DNA from: Pseudalkalibacillus hwajinpoensis | GTDB lineage: Bacteria > Bacillota > Bacilli > Bacillales > Guptibacillaceae | Assembly (NCBI RefSeq): GCF_015234585.1 | Contig: NZ_JADFCM010000004.1 | Span: 1-64,000 of the forward strand | DNA: 64,000 nucleotides | Direction: 5' to 3' | Shown: positions 26,940-35,845 of the stretch, in pieces | Position numbering within the stretch: position 1 is the first letter of the stretch | Layout: each line of letters begins with the position of its first letter | Notes under the pieces: model-generated | Told to the model about the DNA's origin: nothing | Databases searched by the model: none | The model's input: the letters and a program-made list of their open reading frames with translations, nothing else | Position numbers and translations under genes: made by a program

Positions 26940-28028
26940 GTGGAACGTCGTTATAATTTTAATGCTGGCCCGTCCGCCTTACCTCAAGATGTACTTAATC
27001 ATGCTCAAGCAGAACTTCTCAATTATCAACAGCAAGGTATGTCCATTATGGAATTTAGTCATCGTAGCAAAGAATATCAGAAAATCCATGATGGAGCCAA
27101 TGAGCTTTTAAGAGAACTTCTTCACATCCCTGATGACTATGAAGTTCTTTTTCTTCAAGGCGGAGCAAGTTTACAATTCTCAATGATTCCAATGAATTTT
27201 CTTCAAACTGGTCAGCAAGGTAATTATTTCCTTACAGGAAGCTGGTCCCAAAAAGCATTAAAAGAAGCTCAGAAAATAGGAGATACGTATGTTGGTGGGA
27301 GTAGTGAACAAGATGATTTCAAACGTATACCAGAGCTCGACACGTTACAATACAGTAACAAAGATGCATACGTTCACTTGACTTCAAACAACACAATACA
27401 TGGCACCCAGTGGAAGGAATTCCCCAAGCATACCCATTCTCCTATCGTTGCCGATATGTCGAGCGATATATTAAGTCGATCCCTTCCAATTGACCAATTT
27501 GGTCTTATTTATGCAGGTGCTCAGAAAAACCTTGGTCCAGCAGGAGTAACTGTAGTCATCTTAAAGAAAGATATGCTCAAAAACATCCCAGATCAACTTC
27601 CAACAATGTTAGACTATCGTACTCACGTTGATAAGAAGTCGCTCTATAATACCCCTCCTTCGTTTGCGATCTATATGCTATCCCTTGTTCTTGAATGGAC
27701 AAAGACTAAGGGAGGTATCAAGGAAATCGAAAAGATGAATGCTGAGAAAACAAAGCTACTCTATGACACGATTGATAGTAGTAAAGGTTTTTATAGTGGA
27801 ACAGCTGAAACAGCAAGTCGCTCATCAATGAATGTAACTTTCAATTTACCAGGAAAAGAGCTTGAAGAACTGTTCCTACATGAGGCGGCAGAAGAAGGTT
27901 TTGTTGGGTTAAAGGGCCATCGCTCTGTTGGAGGATGTCGTGCTTCCATCTATAACGCTGTTCCCCTTGAATCTGTTCGTGCATTAAGTGACTTTATGCA
28001 GACATTCCATCACAAACACAATATTTAA
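26940..28028 (+). CDS. serC: Phosphoserine aminotransferase SerC
   Basis: 362 residues. NFNAGPSALPQDVL opens the protein as in all SerC, and the PLP-binding Lys is in IYAGAQKNLGPAGV. The C-terminal GLKGHRSVGGCRASIYNAVP is the family signature. It converts 3-phosphohydroxypyruvate to phosphoserine with glutamate (serine synthesis; also used in B6 synthesis). The start is GTG (26940) with AAAGGAG 9 nt before. The serC-trpP order matches B. subtilis. Confidence 0.96.
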   Translation: MERRYNFNAGPSALPQDVLNHAQAELLNYQQQGMSIMEFSHRSKEYQKIHDGANELLRELLHIPDDYEVLFLQGGASLQFSMIPMNFLQTGQQGNYFLTGSWSQKALKEAQKIGDTYVGGSSEQDDFKRIPELDTLQYSNKDAYVHLTSNNTIHGTQWKEFPKHTHSPIVADMSSDILSRSLPIDQFGLIYAGAQKNLGPAGVTVVILKKDMLKNIPDQLPTMLDYRTHVDKKSLYNTPPSFAIYMLSLVLEWTKTKGGIKEIEKMNAEKTKLLYDTIDSSKGFYSGTAETASRSSMNVTFNLPGKELEELFLHEAAEEGFVGLKGHRSVGGCRASIYNAVPLESVRALSDFMQTFHHKHNI

Positions 28029-28104
28029 CACTTTTCAATAGGACATTCGTTTGTTATGATATAAAAAATTAGTTCTTTCGCAGCAGGCACATAGCGCACT
28101 GATG

Positions 28105-28150
28105 GAGAGAACACCGTCTTTTGACGGAGAATGAGATGAGAAGAGGAGAG
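28105..28150 (+). promoter_or_regulatory. Candidate TRAP-binding GAG array over the trpP ribosome binding site
   Basis: GAG triplets start at 28105, 28127, 28133, 28138, 28143 and 28146, most separated by 2-3 nt, and the last ones form the Shine-Dalgarno sequence. A small hairpin, CCGTC-TTTT-GACGG (28114-28127), lies within the array. In B. subtilis, tryptophan-bound TRAP binds such triplets over the trpP start and blocks translation. mtrB is not in the window, so this is inference by homology. Confidence 0.5.
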
Positions 28151-28158
28151 ATTTCTTT

Positions 28159-28677
28159 ATGAAAACAAAAAATTTAGTACTCATGGCTTTACTACTCGGC
28201 ATTGGAACGATTCTACACGCAATTATACCTGGGTTAATTTCAGGAATGAAGAACGATATGCTTCTTACGATGATGTTTCTAGGAATATTGCTATTTCCTG
28301 AGCGCAAAAGCGTTCTTGTACTCGGACTTGCGACAGGAGTTATCTCTGCTGCAACGACAACATTCCCTGGTGGACAACTTGCTAACATGATTGATAAACC
28401 TGTGACAGCTTTTGCTTTCTTTGGTCTTTATTTACTCGTTCAGCGGTTTGGCCAATCATTAGTAACAGTTGGAATTTTAACAGCAATCGGCACGATGATC
28501 AGTGGAGCTATATTCCTTGGAGCTGCTCTTATCTTTGCAGGACTTCCTGGTGGCGCCGCATTCACTGGACTGTTTGTTACCGTTGTTCTTCCAACGGCCG
28601 TAGTAAATACCATTGCAATGGTACTAATCTTTCCAGTTGTACAATCAATCCTTAAACGTACTAGCTTCGCTTTCTAA
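28159..28677 (+). CDS. trpP: Tryptophan transporter TrpP
   Basis: 172 residues (B. subtilis TrpP/YhaG 172) with five hydrophobic segments: KNLVLMALLLGIGTILHAI at the start, LLTMMFLGILLFPE, ATTTFPGGQLANMIDKPVTA and a glycine-rich last third. It is the probable tryptophan importer. Its position after serC is conserved. Translation is probably controlled by the GAG array in its leader. Confidence 0.9.
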   Translation: MKTKNLVLMALLLGIGTILHAIIPGLISGMKNDMLLTMMFLGILLFPERKSVLVLGLATGVISAATTTFPGGQLANMIDKPVTAFAFFGLYLLVQRFGQSLVTVGILTAIGTMISGAIFLGAALIFAGLPGGAAFTGLFVTVVLPTAVVNTIAMVLIFPVVQSILKRTSFAF

Positions 28678-28685
28678 ATAAACAC

Positions 28686-28714
28686 AAAAAAACGGCCAAT
28701 TTGGCCGTTTTTTT
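28686..28714. terminator. Bidirectional terminator
   Basis: AACGGCCAA and TTGGCCGTT with flanking A and T runs, a near-perfect palindrome between trpP and the convergent DUF1232 gene. Confidence 0.85.
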
Positions 28715-29111
28715 ATATTTTCACTCCTGTTTCCCACTCTCGGAACTTTTCTAACTCATGCTTTAATTGACTTGCAACAAATCCTATTACTGCTACATCA
28801 TCAAGAAGCCCGACTCCCGCTAATAAATCAGGAACCGCATCAATAGGACTAACAAAATAAAGTAATGCTCCTACAATCATAACGACTGATTTTTTTGAAA
28901 TATCGCGATAACTTCCTTTACGAAATTCCTGGACAAGTCTCGAGAATGTCTTCACATCTACCCACATCTCATCCATACCCTTACGCCCATTGTATAAGGC
29001 TCCCTTTTTCAAGGATTCGATTGAAACATCCTTCATTTTGTCTTTATCCTTCATAACCGTTACTGCCTTCTTTGTCATTCTCTTAAAAACACTTTTAATC
29101 ATGCGATTCAT
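28713..29111 (-). CDS. YkvA/DUF1232 family membrane protein
   Basis: 132 residues. The DUF1232 core ALLYFVSPIDAVPDLLAGVGLLDD and VAVIGFVASQL is near residues 75-110, with one or two short membrane segments. Function unknown. ATG 29111 (protein MNRMIKSVF) is chosen because AAGGAG precedes it by 9 nt. It is a small single-gene unit inserted between trpP and yhaH. Confidence 0.82.
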   Translation of the reverse strand: MNRMIKSVFKRMTKKAVTVMKDKDKMKDVSIESLKKGALYNGRKGMDEMWVDVKTFSRLVQEFRKGSYRDISKKSVVMIVGALLYFVSPIDAVPDLLAGVGLLDDVAVIGFVASQLKHELEKFREWETGVKI

Positions 29112-29231
29112 TATTTCACGCTCCTTAAATACCCTTCTCTCTATAAGATACCTCAAATGAGCGTGATTCTAACCTTTTATATCGTTTTTATGTTTGCAAG
29201 TTGAAAGCCGTGGGGAAAATAAAGGACATCA

Positions 29232-29429
29232 TTAGAAAATAAGCATGGCCATCGATACCCCAAGCACAAGGAAAACAATCGCAAACGTACCAAATAAGTA
29301 GGCGCTTTTTTGCTTTCGGATCATTCGTTCATTGTGAAATGAATATTTTCTAATTAATAACAGCCTGCTTACTGTTGCGGTTAATAGTAGACTGCCAGCT
29401 GCAATAAGGAAAAAGATAAATCCAGCCAT
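29232..29429 (-). CDS. Small two-helix membrane protein, unknown
   Basis: 65 residues: a first membrane helix (FIFFLIAAGSLLLTATV), a basic loop (RKYSFHNERMIRKQKSA) and a second helix (FGTFAIVFLVLGVSMAMLIF). GGAGGGG at 6 nt before the ATG supports translation. I do not recognise a family. Function unknown. Confidence 0.6.
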   Translation of the reverse strand: MAGFIFFLIAAGSLLLTATVSRLLLIRKYSFHNERMIRKQKSAYLFGTFAIVFLVLGVSMAMLIF

Positions 29430-29598
29430 ACCCGTCCCCTCCATTTACCTTAGCGTATACTAAAAGGTATATGTGATGCCCACTGCTTTCATAACCACAA
29501 CGAATTAATGAAAGGAGAAAGCAGGATTCTTGACTGGGATGGCGAACTAATGTCTTTAAGTAGAAGTATAAGGATTTGGATAGGAAAGGATGAACATC

Positions 29599-29967
29599 AT
29601 GGGAAAAGCAAAAACATTATTAACAGGATTTTTAGTAGGCGGGGTAGTTTCCGCTGCTTCTGTACTTTTAACCACTCCGAAATCCGGAAAAGAATTAATG
29701 ACTGACGCTAAAGAGAAGAGTGATGATATAAAGGAAGGATTTACTAAGCTTAAAAGTGATCTTAACGAACTGACCGCTCAAGTAAAACAGCTTTCTTCAG
29801 AAGGCAAAGAAATTATTCAGGAAGTAGCCGCTGACCTTAAACGATCCATCTCTTCATTTCAACAGGATATTGAACCGAATTTAACTAGGTTAAAGGCAGA
29901 TGTCGAGGAAATGCAGAAGACGATTGAAACAGTCAAAGAAGAAGTAAACAGTCCGGCTTCAAAATAG
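29599..29967 (+). CDS. yhaH: YtxH-like protein YhaH
   Basis: 122 residues. One N-terminal membrane segment with glycines (LLTGFLVGGVVSAASVLL) and the YtxH motif TTPKSGKEL are followed by a long predicted coiled coil (35-115). Members are small membrane-anchored stress-associated proteins without defined activity. ATG 29599 is used because AAAGG precedes it by 9 nt. The location next to hpr corresponds to yhaH in B. subtilis. Confidence 0.85.
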   Translation: MGKAKTLLTGFLVGGVVSAASVLLTTPKSGKELMTDAKEKSDDIKEGFTKLKSDLNELTAQVKQLSSEGKEIIQEVAADLKRSISSFQQDIEPNLTRLKADVEEMQKTIETVKEEVNSPASK

Positions 29968-29978
29968 CCGGTTTTTTT
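29953..29978 (+). terminator. Terminator of yhaH overlapping its stop codon
   Basis: CCGGCT (29953-29958) and AGCCGG (29966-29971) with a 7-nt loop containing the stop codon, followed by seven T. Confidence 0.8.
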
Positions 29979-30038
29979 ACCGAAGATCAACAATATTCTA
30001 ATATAGCTTGAATCATCTAGTTGTAAAGGAGGGCATTT

Positions 30039-30611
30039 ATGAAAGAAGAACAGGAAATTTCTATTCAAGAAGCAATGATTTTTAGCCATCGAATTGGCCA
30101 ATTAAGCAAAGCACTTTGGAAATCTGTTGAGCGAGATTGGCAAGATTGGCTCAAGCCATTCGATCTCAATATTAATGAGCACCATATTCTTTCAATTGCT
30201 TATCATCTTGACGGCTCTTCAATATCAGATATTGCGAAGTTTGGCGTTATGCACGTCTCAACAGCGTTTAACTTTTCAAAAAAACTTGAATCTAGGTCTC
30301 TCCTCACATTCTCAAAAAAAGAGAATGATAAGCGAAATACATATGTACAGCTTACCGAAAAGGGAGAGAAGCTGCTTCAGGAAACATGGAAACATTATTC
30401 ACCAAGTAGAGATAGTGTTTTGAAAGCTTCCATGCCGATTAGAGAACTATACGGTAAATTCCCTGAATTTACTGAGATGATGTGTGTCATTAAAGGACTA
30501 TATGGTGAGGACTTCATGGAAATCTTCCAAAAATCTTTCACCAAGCTTGAAAGTGAATTCTCTAGAGAACTCACTGAACAAGATGATGAAGAGCGCTCCA
30601 AACTTTTCTAA
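30039..30611 (+). CDS. hpr: MarR-family regulator Hpr (ScoC)
   Basis: 190 residues (B. subtilis 203). It has a winged-helix MarR core: [20 protein letters not shown], then [21 protein letters not shown] as recognition helix, and [19 protein letters not shown] as wing. In B. subtilis Hpr represses extracellular protease genes and sporulation-related genes in the transition state. GGAGGG precedes the ATG. Its 3' end overlaps yhaI by 4 bp, opposite strand, as part of the yhaH-hpr-yhaI block. Confidence 0.93.
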   Translation: MKEEQEISIQEAMIFSHRIGQLSKALWKSVERDWQDWLKPFDLNINEHHILSIAYHLDGSSISDIAKFGVMHVSTAFNFSKKLESRSLLTFSKKENDKRNTYVQLTEKGEKLLQETWKHYSPSRDSVLKASMPIRELYGKFPEFTEMMCVIKGLYGEDFMEIFQKSFTKLESEFSRELTEQDDEERSKLF

Positions 30612-30949
30612 CGATAAGGCGACACTTTTAATAGCGTCTCCATAAGTTCTCTATAAGCCTCTTCTTGAGATTGCAGTGCTTTAATGGTTGCGAGAGGCTC
30701 CAATTTAATATTTAACATTCCTACAAAATGCGTGAGCAACGTGGAACGGTTCAAGAGACCCTCCTCGATCTGCTCATGCATTTTTTGGTTCACCTCTACG
30801 CATAATTGATATACTTCTGACACTTCTGACTCTGTCAGCCCTCTGTCAATCACAAGGCGATAAAAGGGATAGTCTCCTTCCTCTTCCATCTTTGCAAGTA
30901 GGCGCATATGAAATTCAATTTTATCTAATCTTTTGTGGATAGCTTCCAT
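30608..30949 (-). CDS. yhaI: DUF1878 family protein YhaI
   Basis: 113 residues, identical in length to B. subtilis Yha[19 protein letters not shown] and [20 protein letters not shown] are the family core; helical and soluble. Function unknown. ATG 30949 is chosen since AAGGAG lies 9 nt before it; a TTG 24 nt upstream would include that site. Confidence 0.87.
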   Translation of the reverse strand: MEAIHKRLDKIEFHMRLLAKMEEEGDYPFYRLVIDRGLTESEVSEVYQLCVEVNQKMHEQIEEGLLNRSTLLTHFVGMLNIKLEPLATIKALQSQEEAYRELMETLLKVSPYR

Positions 30950-31100
30950 CGGACTTAACTCCTTACTGTGCAATCAATAGTACTTATAGTTTAACGGAAC
31001 GGGTTTTAAATTGAAATGTATTTTCCAGACTAATCCAGCGCGAAAAAGCGCTGATTTTGTCAAAATAATTTTGACTAATTTCTTTCTAAAAAAACGTGTT

Positions 31101-31129
31101 GATTTCTTCCGAGAATCGCTGTACAGTAT
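31101..31129 (+). promoter_or_regulatory. Sigma-A promoter of the DUF3267 gene
   Basis: TTGATT, 17 nt, TACAGT, about 55 bp upstream of the start codon. Confidence 0.55.
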
Positions 31130-31184
31130 ACGAGTATTCAATAAACATCAACTAAATTGAAAGCTACGGAAGCAGGTGATTCTT

Positions 31185-31730
31185 ATGAATTGTTGGAAAT
31201 CGATTTATCTACATCGCGAATTCGGTACACATCGATTAACGATTTTCTCGATGCTGTTAACCTTATTATACTTTATTGCGTTTTATCTTGTGTTCAGTAT
31301 GTTATACCCGACAACAAAACATGCGATCGTACCAATTTTACCGTTTCTCGGTTCCTTAGCTGTCCTTTTCCCTATTCATAAGCTAATACACTGGCTTCCT
31401 TTAACAATAGCCGGATTAAAAGCAACAATGAAATTAGAAAAAGGATTTGTGATCGTACCGATGATGCGCTGTGAAACGTGCAGCCCAATTTCACGTAACC
31501 TCTTTTTAATTGCGGCACTTGCACCTGCGGTTTTGATTACGACCGCAGCTATAATTGCGTCAGTTTATATGCCAGCTTATGTATCGTTTTTCTCGATCTT
31601 AGCAGCTATAAATCTTGGGTTTAGCTTTAGTGACTTCCTTTACGCTTCTCAGGTGCTCCGTGCACCGAAGAATGCTTATGTTGAGGATCGAAGTGAAGGT
31701 TTCCATATTCTTATTAAACGGGCTTCTTAA
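31185..31730 (+). CDS. DUF3267 membrane protein with degenerate zinc motif
   Basis: 181 residues with about four membrane segments. The region FPIHKLIHWLPLTIAG sits where DUF3267 proteins have an HExxH-type zinc motif, but here it reads HKLIH, so Lys replaces the catalytic Glu. If the family alignment holds, it is not an active metalloprotease. It also has a CETC pair at about residue 104. ATG 31185 has AGGTG upstream; a GTG 9 nt earlier is possible. Its location in the yhaI-prsA interval is conserved in many Bacillaceae as far as I recall. Confidence 0.75.
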   Translation: MNCWKSIYLHREFGTHRLTIFSMLLTLLYFIAFYLVFSMLYPTTKHAIVPILPFLGSLAVLFPIHKLIHWLPLTIAGLKATMKLEKGFVIVPMMRCETCSPISRNLFLIAALAPAVLITTAAIIASVYMPAYVSFFSILAAINLGFSFSDFLYASQVLRAPKNAYVEDRSEGFHILIKRAS

Positions 31731-31860
31731 TAACTAATCTGACACTCTATTAAACAATCGACTTCAGAGAGAAAGAATAAAATATGATGCCCCTAATAGA
31801 TTAGCTATACAACAGTGATTACTCGATTTTGAGCTCATTAACATGGCTAATAGAATAAAA

Positions 31861-31892
31861 ACAGAGCGCTGAAATTCAGCGCTCTGTTCTTT
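31861..31892. terminator. Bidirectional terminator
   Basis: ACAGAGCGCTGAA and TTCAGCGCTCTGT form a 13-bp palindrome followed by TCTTTT. The rest of the 31731-31963 gap shows nothing else. Confidence 0.85.
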
Positions 31893-31963
31893 TGGATTGG
31901 CCACTAGGTCAGCAGTATTGAATTCTTATGAGACTTCCTTCATAATAATATTAGGACAAGGAA

Positions 31964-32560
31964 CTAATTAATAGGATAGTAAGCATCGAAAACAATTTCA
32001 TCATTAGGAAGATCGAATGATTTAGCCCTTAGTTTCATATCATTCTTCAATTCTAATTCGCTTACAGCCATGTAGATTGTCCCTTCATCAGAATCAATTG
32101 TTATTTCAGGCGGCAATGATGCCTGCTTTTTTATAAAAGAAAGAACTTTATCACTTGGGAGTTCAAGCAAACCAATTTGAAAAGATTTTTCTTTTAATAA
32201 AAGGTCACCATTTGGCTGTACCTGTGGCTCAAACTTAAGAAAAAAATCAACTTTACGATCAAAAATCGTCACATATCCCTGGAAAGTTGCAAGTTCATCA
32301 AGGTTTACATTATAACCGATGTTCTTCTGTTTCTCGCTATACTTTTCAAGTTCTCGATTGATGATCTCGTTCAATTCATCTTTTTTCATCTGGATGGAAA
32401 AAGTTGTTTCAAAAGGTTCTTCTGTGTTTTTCTCATTTGAGAGTTTGGCAATTTCACTTTCAGGAAAATAGTATTGATAGAATCCTACTATTCCTGCGAA
32501 GATGAGAATGACAGCAGCAAAGAGAATGATAAAGGCCGCCTTCCATCGGTTTTTAAACAT
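31964..32560 (-). CDS. YpmS family protein (DUF2140)
   Basis: 198 residues (B. subtilis YpmS 187). One N-terminal membrane anchor (WKAAFIILFAAVILIFAGIV) is followed by an extracellular beta-rich domain with QMKKDELNEIINRELEKY, GYVTIFDRKVDFFLKFEP and LPSDKVLSFIKKQASLP, all typical of YpmS. Function unknown. It stands alone. Confidence 0.85.
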   Translation of the reverse strand: MFKNRWKAAFIILFAAVILIFAGIVGFYQYYFPESEIAKLSNEKNTEEPFETTFSIQMKKDELNEIINRELEKYSEKQKNIGYNVNLDELATFQGYVTIFDRKVDFFLKFEPQVQPNGDLLLKEKSFQIGLLELPSDKVLSFIKKQASLPPEITIDSDEGTIYMAVSELELKNDMKLRAKSFDLPNDEIVFDAYYPIN

Positions 32561-32677
32561 TTGAACAGCTCCTTATGGGACGAATATTTTCCATGATACT
32601 ACGGATTGAAAGATAAGTTAAAGTAAACCGTTATATATTTCTTCGAATTATCGAATTGGACTCTGGGAGGTACTGAA

Positions 32678-32866
32678 ATGACCATGATTGGAATATTCTT
32701 CATCCTATTTGCGACTTTCATTCTAGTCACATTTAATTCAATGACAAATGCACTATGCTTGAAGAAAAACATTCCTGAAGAAAAACAGCCTAATGTATTT
32801 AGAACCATTAACGTTCTTATTACCATTTTGCTCATTTCTTCATATGTAGAAGTTTTATTCACTTAG
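32678..32866 (+). CDS. Small two-helix membrane protein, unknown
   Basis: 62 residues with helices MIGIFFILFATFILVTF and VLITILLISSYVEVLF joined by a charged loop. GGGAGGT 6 nt before the ATG and a terminator directly downstream support a real gene. I do not recognise the family. Confidence 0.6.
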   Translation: MTMIGIFFILFATFILVTFNSMTNALCLKKNIPEEKQPNVFRTINVLITILLISSYVEVLFT

Positions 32867-32900
32867 AATCATAGGTAGCATATTACCTAACGAACGATTG

Positions 32901-32934
32901 AAAAAGATGAGGCCAAATGCCTCATCTTTTTTTA
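32901..32934. terminator. Terminator of the 62-residue membrane protein gene
   Basis: AAAAAGATGAGGC and GCCTCATCTTTTT form a 13-bp stem with a 5-nt loop; the T run continues. Confidence 0.85.
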
Positions 32935-33128
32935 GTGGTTTTAACCCGGTTAGGGAATCACACTGATTTCTCGCTTTTATTATATCAATTCCCCATAAAA
33001 TTCGCCTGTTTTGTGTAATTTTTCTCATATTTCCAATTGAATTTAACTTCACTTATCTTTCTATGCTATAGTATTAACTGTATCACAATTTTGTTAAATT
33101 TAACTAACCCTTTAGGAGTGTATGTTTG

Positions 33129-34055
33129 ATGAAAAAAATGTTCATAATGCTTTCTGCATTGATCGCCCTACTCGCGATATCTGCTTGTAGCAATGATTCT
33201 GCGGATAATTCAGAAGCCGTAGTCGAAACAAGTGCTGGAGATGTTACAAAGGAAGAGTTCTATCAAGCGTTAAAAGATCAATCTGGTGAAGCAGTTTTAA
33301 GTGACCTTGTCCAAACTAAAATTCTTGAAGATAAATATGATGTATCCGATAAAGAAGTCGATGCAGAACTTGATAAAATCAAAGAAAACTTTGAAACCGA
33401 TGAACAACTTGAACAAGCCCTTCAATCAAATGGTTACAAAGACATTGAACAATTCAAAGTTGATGTACGTAAGCAGCTATTAGCTCAAAAAGCTGCAACT
33501 GAGGGAGTAGAAGTTTCAGATGAGAAGCTAAAAGAATTCTACGATGAAAACAAAAACCTTTTCACTGAACTAGAAGCGAGCCATATTCTAGTTGACGATG
33601 AAGACACTGCTAAAGAAGTTCAAAAGAAATTGGAAGATGGCGGCGATTTCGCTGAGCTTGCCAAAGAGTACTCTAAAGATGGATCTGCTGAAAACGGTGG
33701 CGATCTTGGCGTCTTCAAAAAAGGCGACATGGTTGCTGAGTTTGAAGAAGCAGCCTTTGCATTGAAAGAAGGCGAAGTAAGTGATATCGTTCAATCACAA
33801 TTTGGGTATCACATTATTAAGCTAAAGAAGAAAACGGTGATGCCGTTTGAAGATGCTAAAGAACAAGTTGAAGAACAATATATGCTACAAAACGCAAAAG
33901 ATGTTCCAACTGTAATCGATGAGCTTATTAAGGAATCTGATATTAAAGTAAAAGACGATCAGTTTGAAGATCTCTTTAAAGTCGAAGAAGCTGCTGACGA
34001 ATCAGCTGATGACAGTGCTAACACTGAAGAAGAGTCCAAAGAATCAAATGAATAA
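33129..34055 (+). CDS. prsA: Foldase lipoprotein PrsA (parvulin peptidyl-prolyl isomerase)
   Basis: 308 residues. The signal peptide ends in a lipobox with AISAC (Cys about 20). An N-terminal foldase part, a parvulin domain (about 135-225: LEASHILVDDEDTAKEVQKK, GDLGVFKKGDMVAEFE, VQSQFGYHIIKL) and a C-terminal acidic tail complete the PrsA layout. It helps secreted proteins fold on the outer membrane face and is essential in B. subtilis. ATG 33129 with AGGAG upstream is used. It stands near hpr, ecsAB and cssRS, all linked to secretion. Confidence 0.95.
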   Translation: MKKMFIMLSALIALLAISACSNDSADNSEAVVETSAGDVTKEEFYQALKDQSGEAVLSDLVQTKILEDKYDVSDKEVDAELDKIKENFETDEQLEQALQSNGYKDIEQFKVDVRKQLLAQKAATEGVEVSDEKLKEFYDENKNLFTELEASHILVDDEDTAKEVQKKLEDGGDFAELAKEYSKDGSAENGGDLGVFKKGDMVAEFEEAAFALKEGEVSDIVQSQFGYHIIKLKKKTVMPFEDAKEQVEEQYMLQNAKDVPTVIDELIKESDIKVKDDQFEDLFKVEEAADESADDSANTEEESKESNE

Positions 34056-34060
34056 ATAAA

Positions 34061-34094
34061 AAAACGAAAGAGCTAAATTAGCTCTTTCGTTTTT
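34061..34094. terminator. Bidirectional terminator between prsA and yhaL
   Basis: AAAACGAAAGAGCTAA and TTAGCTCTTTCGTTTT form a 15-16 bp stem continuing into T residues. Confidence 0.9.
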
Positions 34095-34098
34095 TTAT

Positions 34099-34377
34099 TT
34101 AGTGTTCTGTTATACGCTGCTTCCTCCGCTCCCGCTCCTCTTCCATTCTCTCCACATATACTCTTCCTTCTTCTTCAATATGGATCTGATCAATTTTTCT
34201 TTCTTCAGCCGTTAATTGCATCGTTTTATAGCCGCTGTAAACAATCCCTGCTAGTACAAAATAGAGCCACCAGGGAAATGAAGAGAATACTCCCGATAAC
34301 GTTGAAGACACTTCTGTAAGCTGAAATAGACTAAGAATCAATAGAAATCCAAGAAGTATAAGAACACTCTTTCTCAC
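34099..34377 (-). CDS. yhaL: Sporulation protein YhaL
   Basis: 92 residues. FPWWLYFVLAGIVYSGYKTM followed by QIHIEEEGRVYVERMEEERERRK matches YhaL, a small mother-cell sporulation protein with one membrane segment and a charged tail. B. subtilis YhaL is about 70 residues; this one has an extra N-terminal hydrophobic segment (SVLILLGFLLILSLFQL). It is convergent with prsA, as in B. subtilis. The detailed role is unknown. Confidence 0.82.
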   Translation of the reverse strand: MRKSVLILLGFLLILSLFQLTEVSSTLSGVFSSFPWWLYFVLAGIVYSGYKTMQLTAEERKIDQIHIEEEGRVYVERMEEERERRKQRITEH

Positions 34378-34466
34378 CTAAAGCACTTCCTTTCCTTCTT
34401 TCGTACAAGCTCCATTAATTACTACAATTTATGAGCAAAGATCGTGATTTATTCCTCCTAGAAAAA

Positions 34467-35744
34467 TTATGATTGCCCGTACGCTACCTGTTTACTTCGC
34501 ATATCAAACATTACATAATAGATAACTCCCGCAATGATCGCAAGGAAACTAATGAGATAGAAAGTCCATTGAAACCCTAGGAGAGCTGTGAGCGGGATGG
34601 CAGCTGGTGCAAGAGTTCTTCCAATTGTAAAGCGAAGACTTGCAGCCGCAAAATACTGCCCGCGCATATTTTCCGGTGCCAGGCGTGATACAAAACCCTC
34701 TTGAATACCAACAACCATCAGTTCTCCCATCGTAAATACAAGCATCGCAATGGCAAGTAGCCAAACAGATGTTACATGACCAAATAAAATCATGCTGACA
34801 GCATAAATCATGCAGGAGAAAATAAAGACGTTACGTTCTTTGAATTTACTCATTTTAGTCGTCATAAACACTGTTAATAGAGCAACTAATAACCCATTTT
34901 CCGAAATAAGCCAACTAAAAATGCGATTTCCGTCGGCCGTAATTACTGTATTAAAGAAGGTTAACACTGGTTGGTCAGGTACTTTTTCGCTCAAATAAAC
35001 GGCAATTAATAAGTCCATCTGCATAAACGTTTGTGCTACTAGTATTCCAGCAAGTATAAATAAAAGAAAGACTTTATCTTTAACAATGATTCGATAATCT
35101 TGAAGCTGATCCCAAATAAACCTTGTCCATTTTACAGATGAATCTGAAACAAGACTCTTTTCCCTTTTCTCTGGTGCTGTTTCACGGACGTAGATTGCAA
35201 TCAATGCCGCGACGGCGAAACTGACAATAGAAGCGATAAGAAGTAAAGAAAATCGATGTTGAAAGAAAAAAAGACCGCCTAATATTGGCCCTACAACAAC
35301 AGAAATATTTAAAGCTGTATAGAAAACGGCAAAAACCGTATTACGATCTTTTTCCGCCACAACATCTGCCACCATTGCGTGACTAGCCGGCCAATACAAT
35401 GACCCAAATACCCCAAGAATGGAGAAGCTAATGAACGTTAGCATTGGTGAAACAAGCCATGGGGAGTTTGCAAAAGCAAATACGACAAATGTGAGTCCTT
35501 GACCCACTGCAGAGATAAACATCATTTTCTTTCGTCCATACTGATCTGCACAATATCCTCCTACTAAGTTAGCTACAACAGCAACAACCTGTGATAAAAC
35601 AAGTAAGAGTCCGGCCATTCCTTTGCCAAAGGACTCCGAAAAGTAAATAGCCATAAACGGGAAGAACATCCAAAAAAGAATGTTCATCATCCCTTCACCC
35701 AAAAGCCGTATCTTTAAATTCCGATCCCAATCTTTTATTCTCAT
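34467..35744 (-). CDS. Major facilitator superfamily transporter
   Basis: 425 residues, twelve predicted membrane segments. The loop 2-3 motif GGYCADQYGRKKMM is the MFS signature, and the half-way linker lies near residue 195-215. It resembles drug or multidrug efflux members of the DHA1 type, but the substrate cannot be inferred. It is inserted between yhaL and yhaM, which are neighbours in B. subtilis. Confidence 0.83.
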   Translation of the reverse strand: MRIKDWDRNLKIRLLGEGMMNILFWMFFPFMAIYFSESFGKGMAGLLLVLSQVVAVVANLVGGYCADQYGRKKMMFISAVGQGLTFVVFAFANSPWLVSPMLTFISFSILGVFGSLYWPASHAMVADVVAEKDRNTVFAVFYTALNISVVVGPILGGLFFFQHRFSLLLIASIVSFAVAALIAIYVRETAPEKREKSLVSDSSVKWTRFIWDQLQDYRIIVKDKVFLLFILAGILVAQTFMQMDLLIAVYLSEKVPDQPVLTFFNTVITADGNRIFSWLISENGLLVALLTVFMTTKMSKFKERNVFIFSCMIYAVSMILFGHVTSVWLLAIAMLVFTMGELMVVGIQEGFVSRLAPENMRGQYFAAASLRFTIGRTLAPAAIPLTALLGFQWTFYLISFLAIIAGVIYYVMFDMRSKQVAYGQS

Positions 35745-35845
35745 GTACTTCCTCCACTATGCATGCATCCTAAGGCTAAGTTAATAAACTGAATGGATAC
35801 TTGGCTTGTTTATACGCTTACAATTAACTTAACAGGGCCATAAAA

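Noticed and set aside
28035..28388. A 117-codon minus-strand frame opposite trpP
   Set aside because: It is antisense to the conserved trpP gene and covers its leader; no ribosome binding site or family features.
29090..29160. GGGTAT considered as the -10 of a sigma-B promoter for the DUF1232 gene
   Set aside because: No acceptable GTTTAA-like box lies 12-15 nt upstream.
29508..29705. A 65-codon plus-strand frame overlapping the start of yhaH
   Set aside because: It overlaps yhaH in another frame. The yhaH frame has the family motif and proper spacing from AAAGG.
32855..33052. A 65-codon minus-strand frame upstream of prsA
   Set aside because: It runs across the terminator at 32901-32934 and the prsA promoter area, with no suitable start signal.
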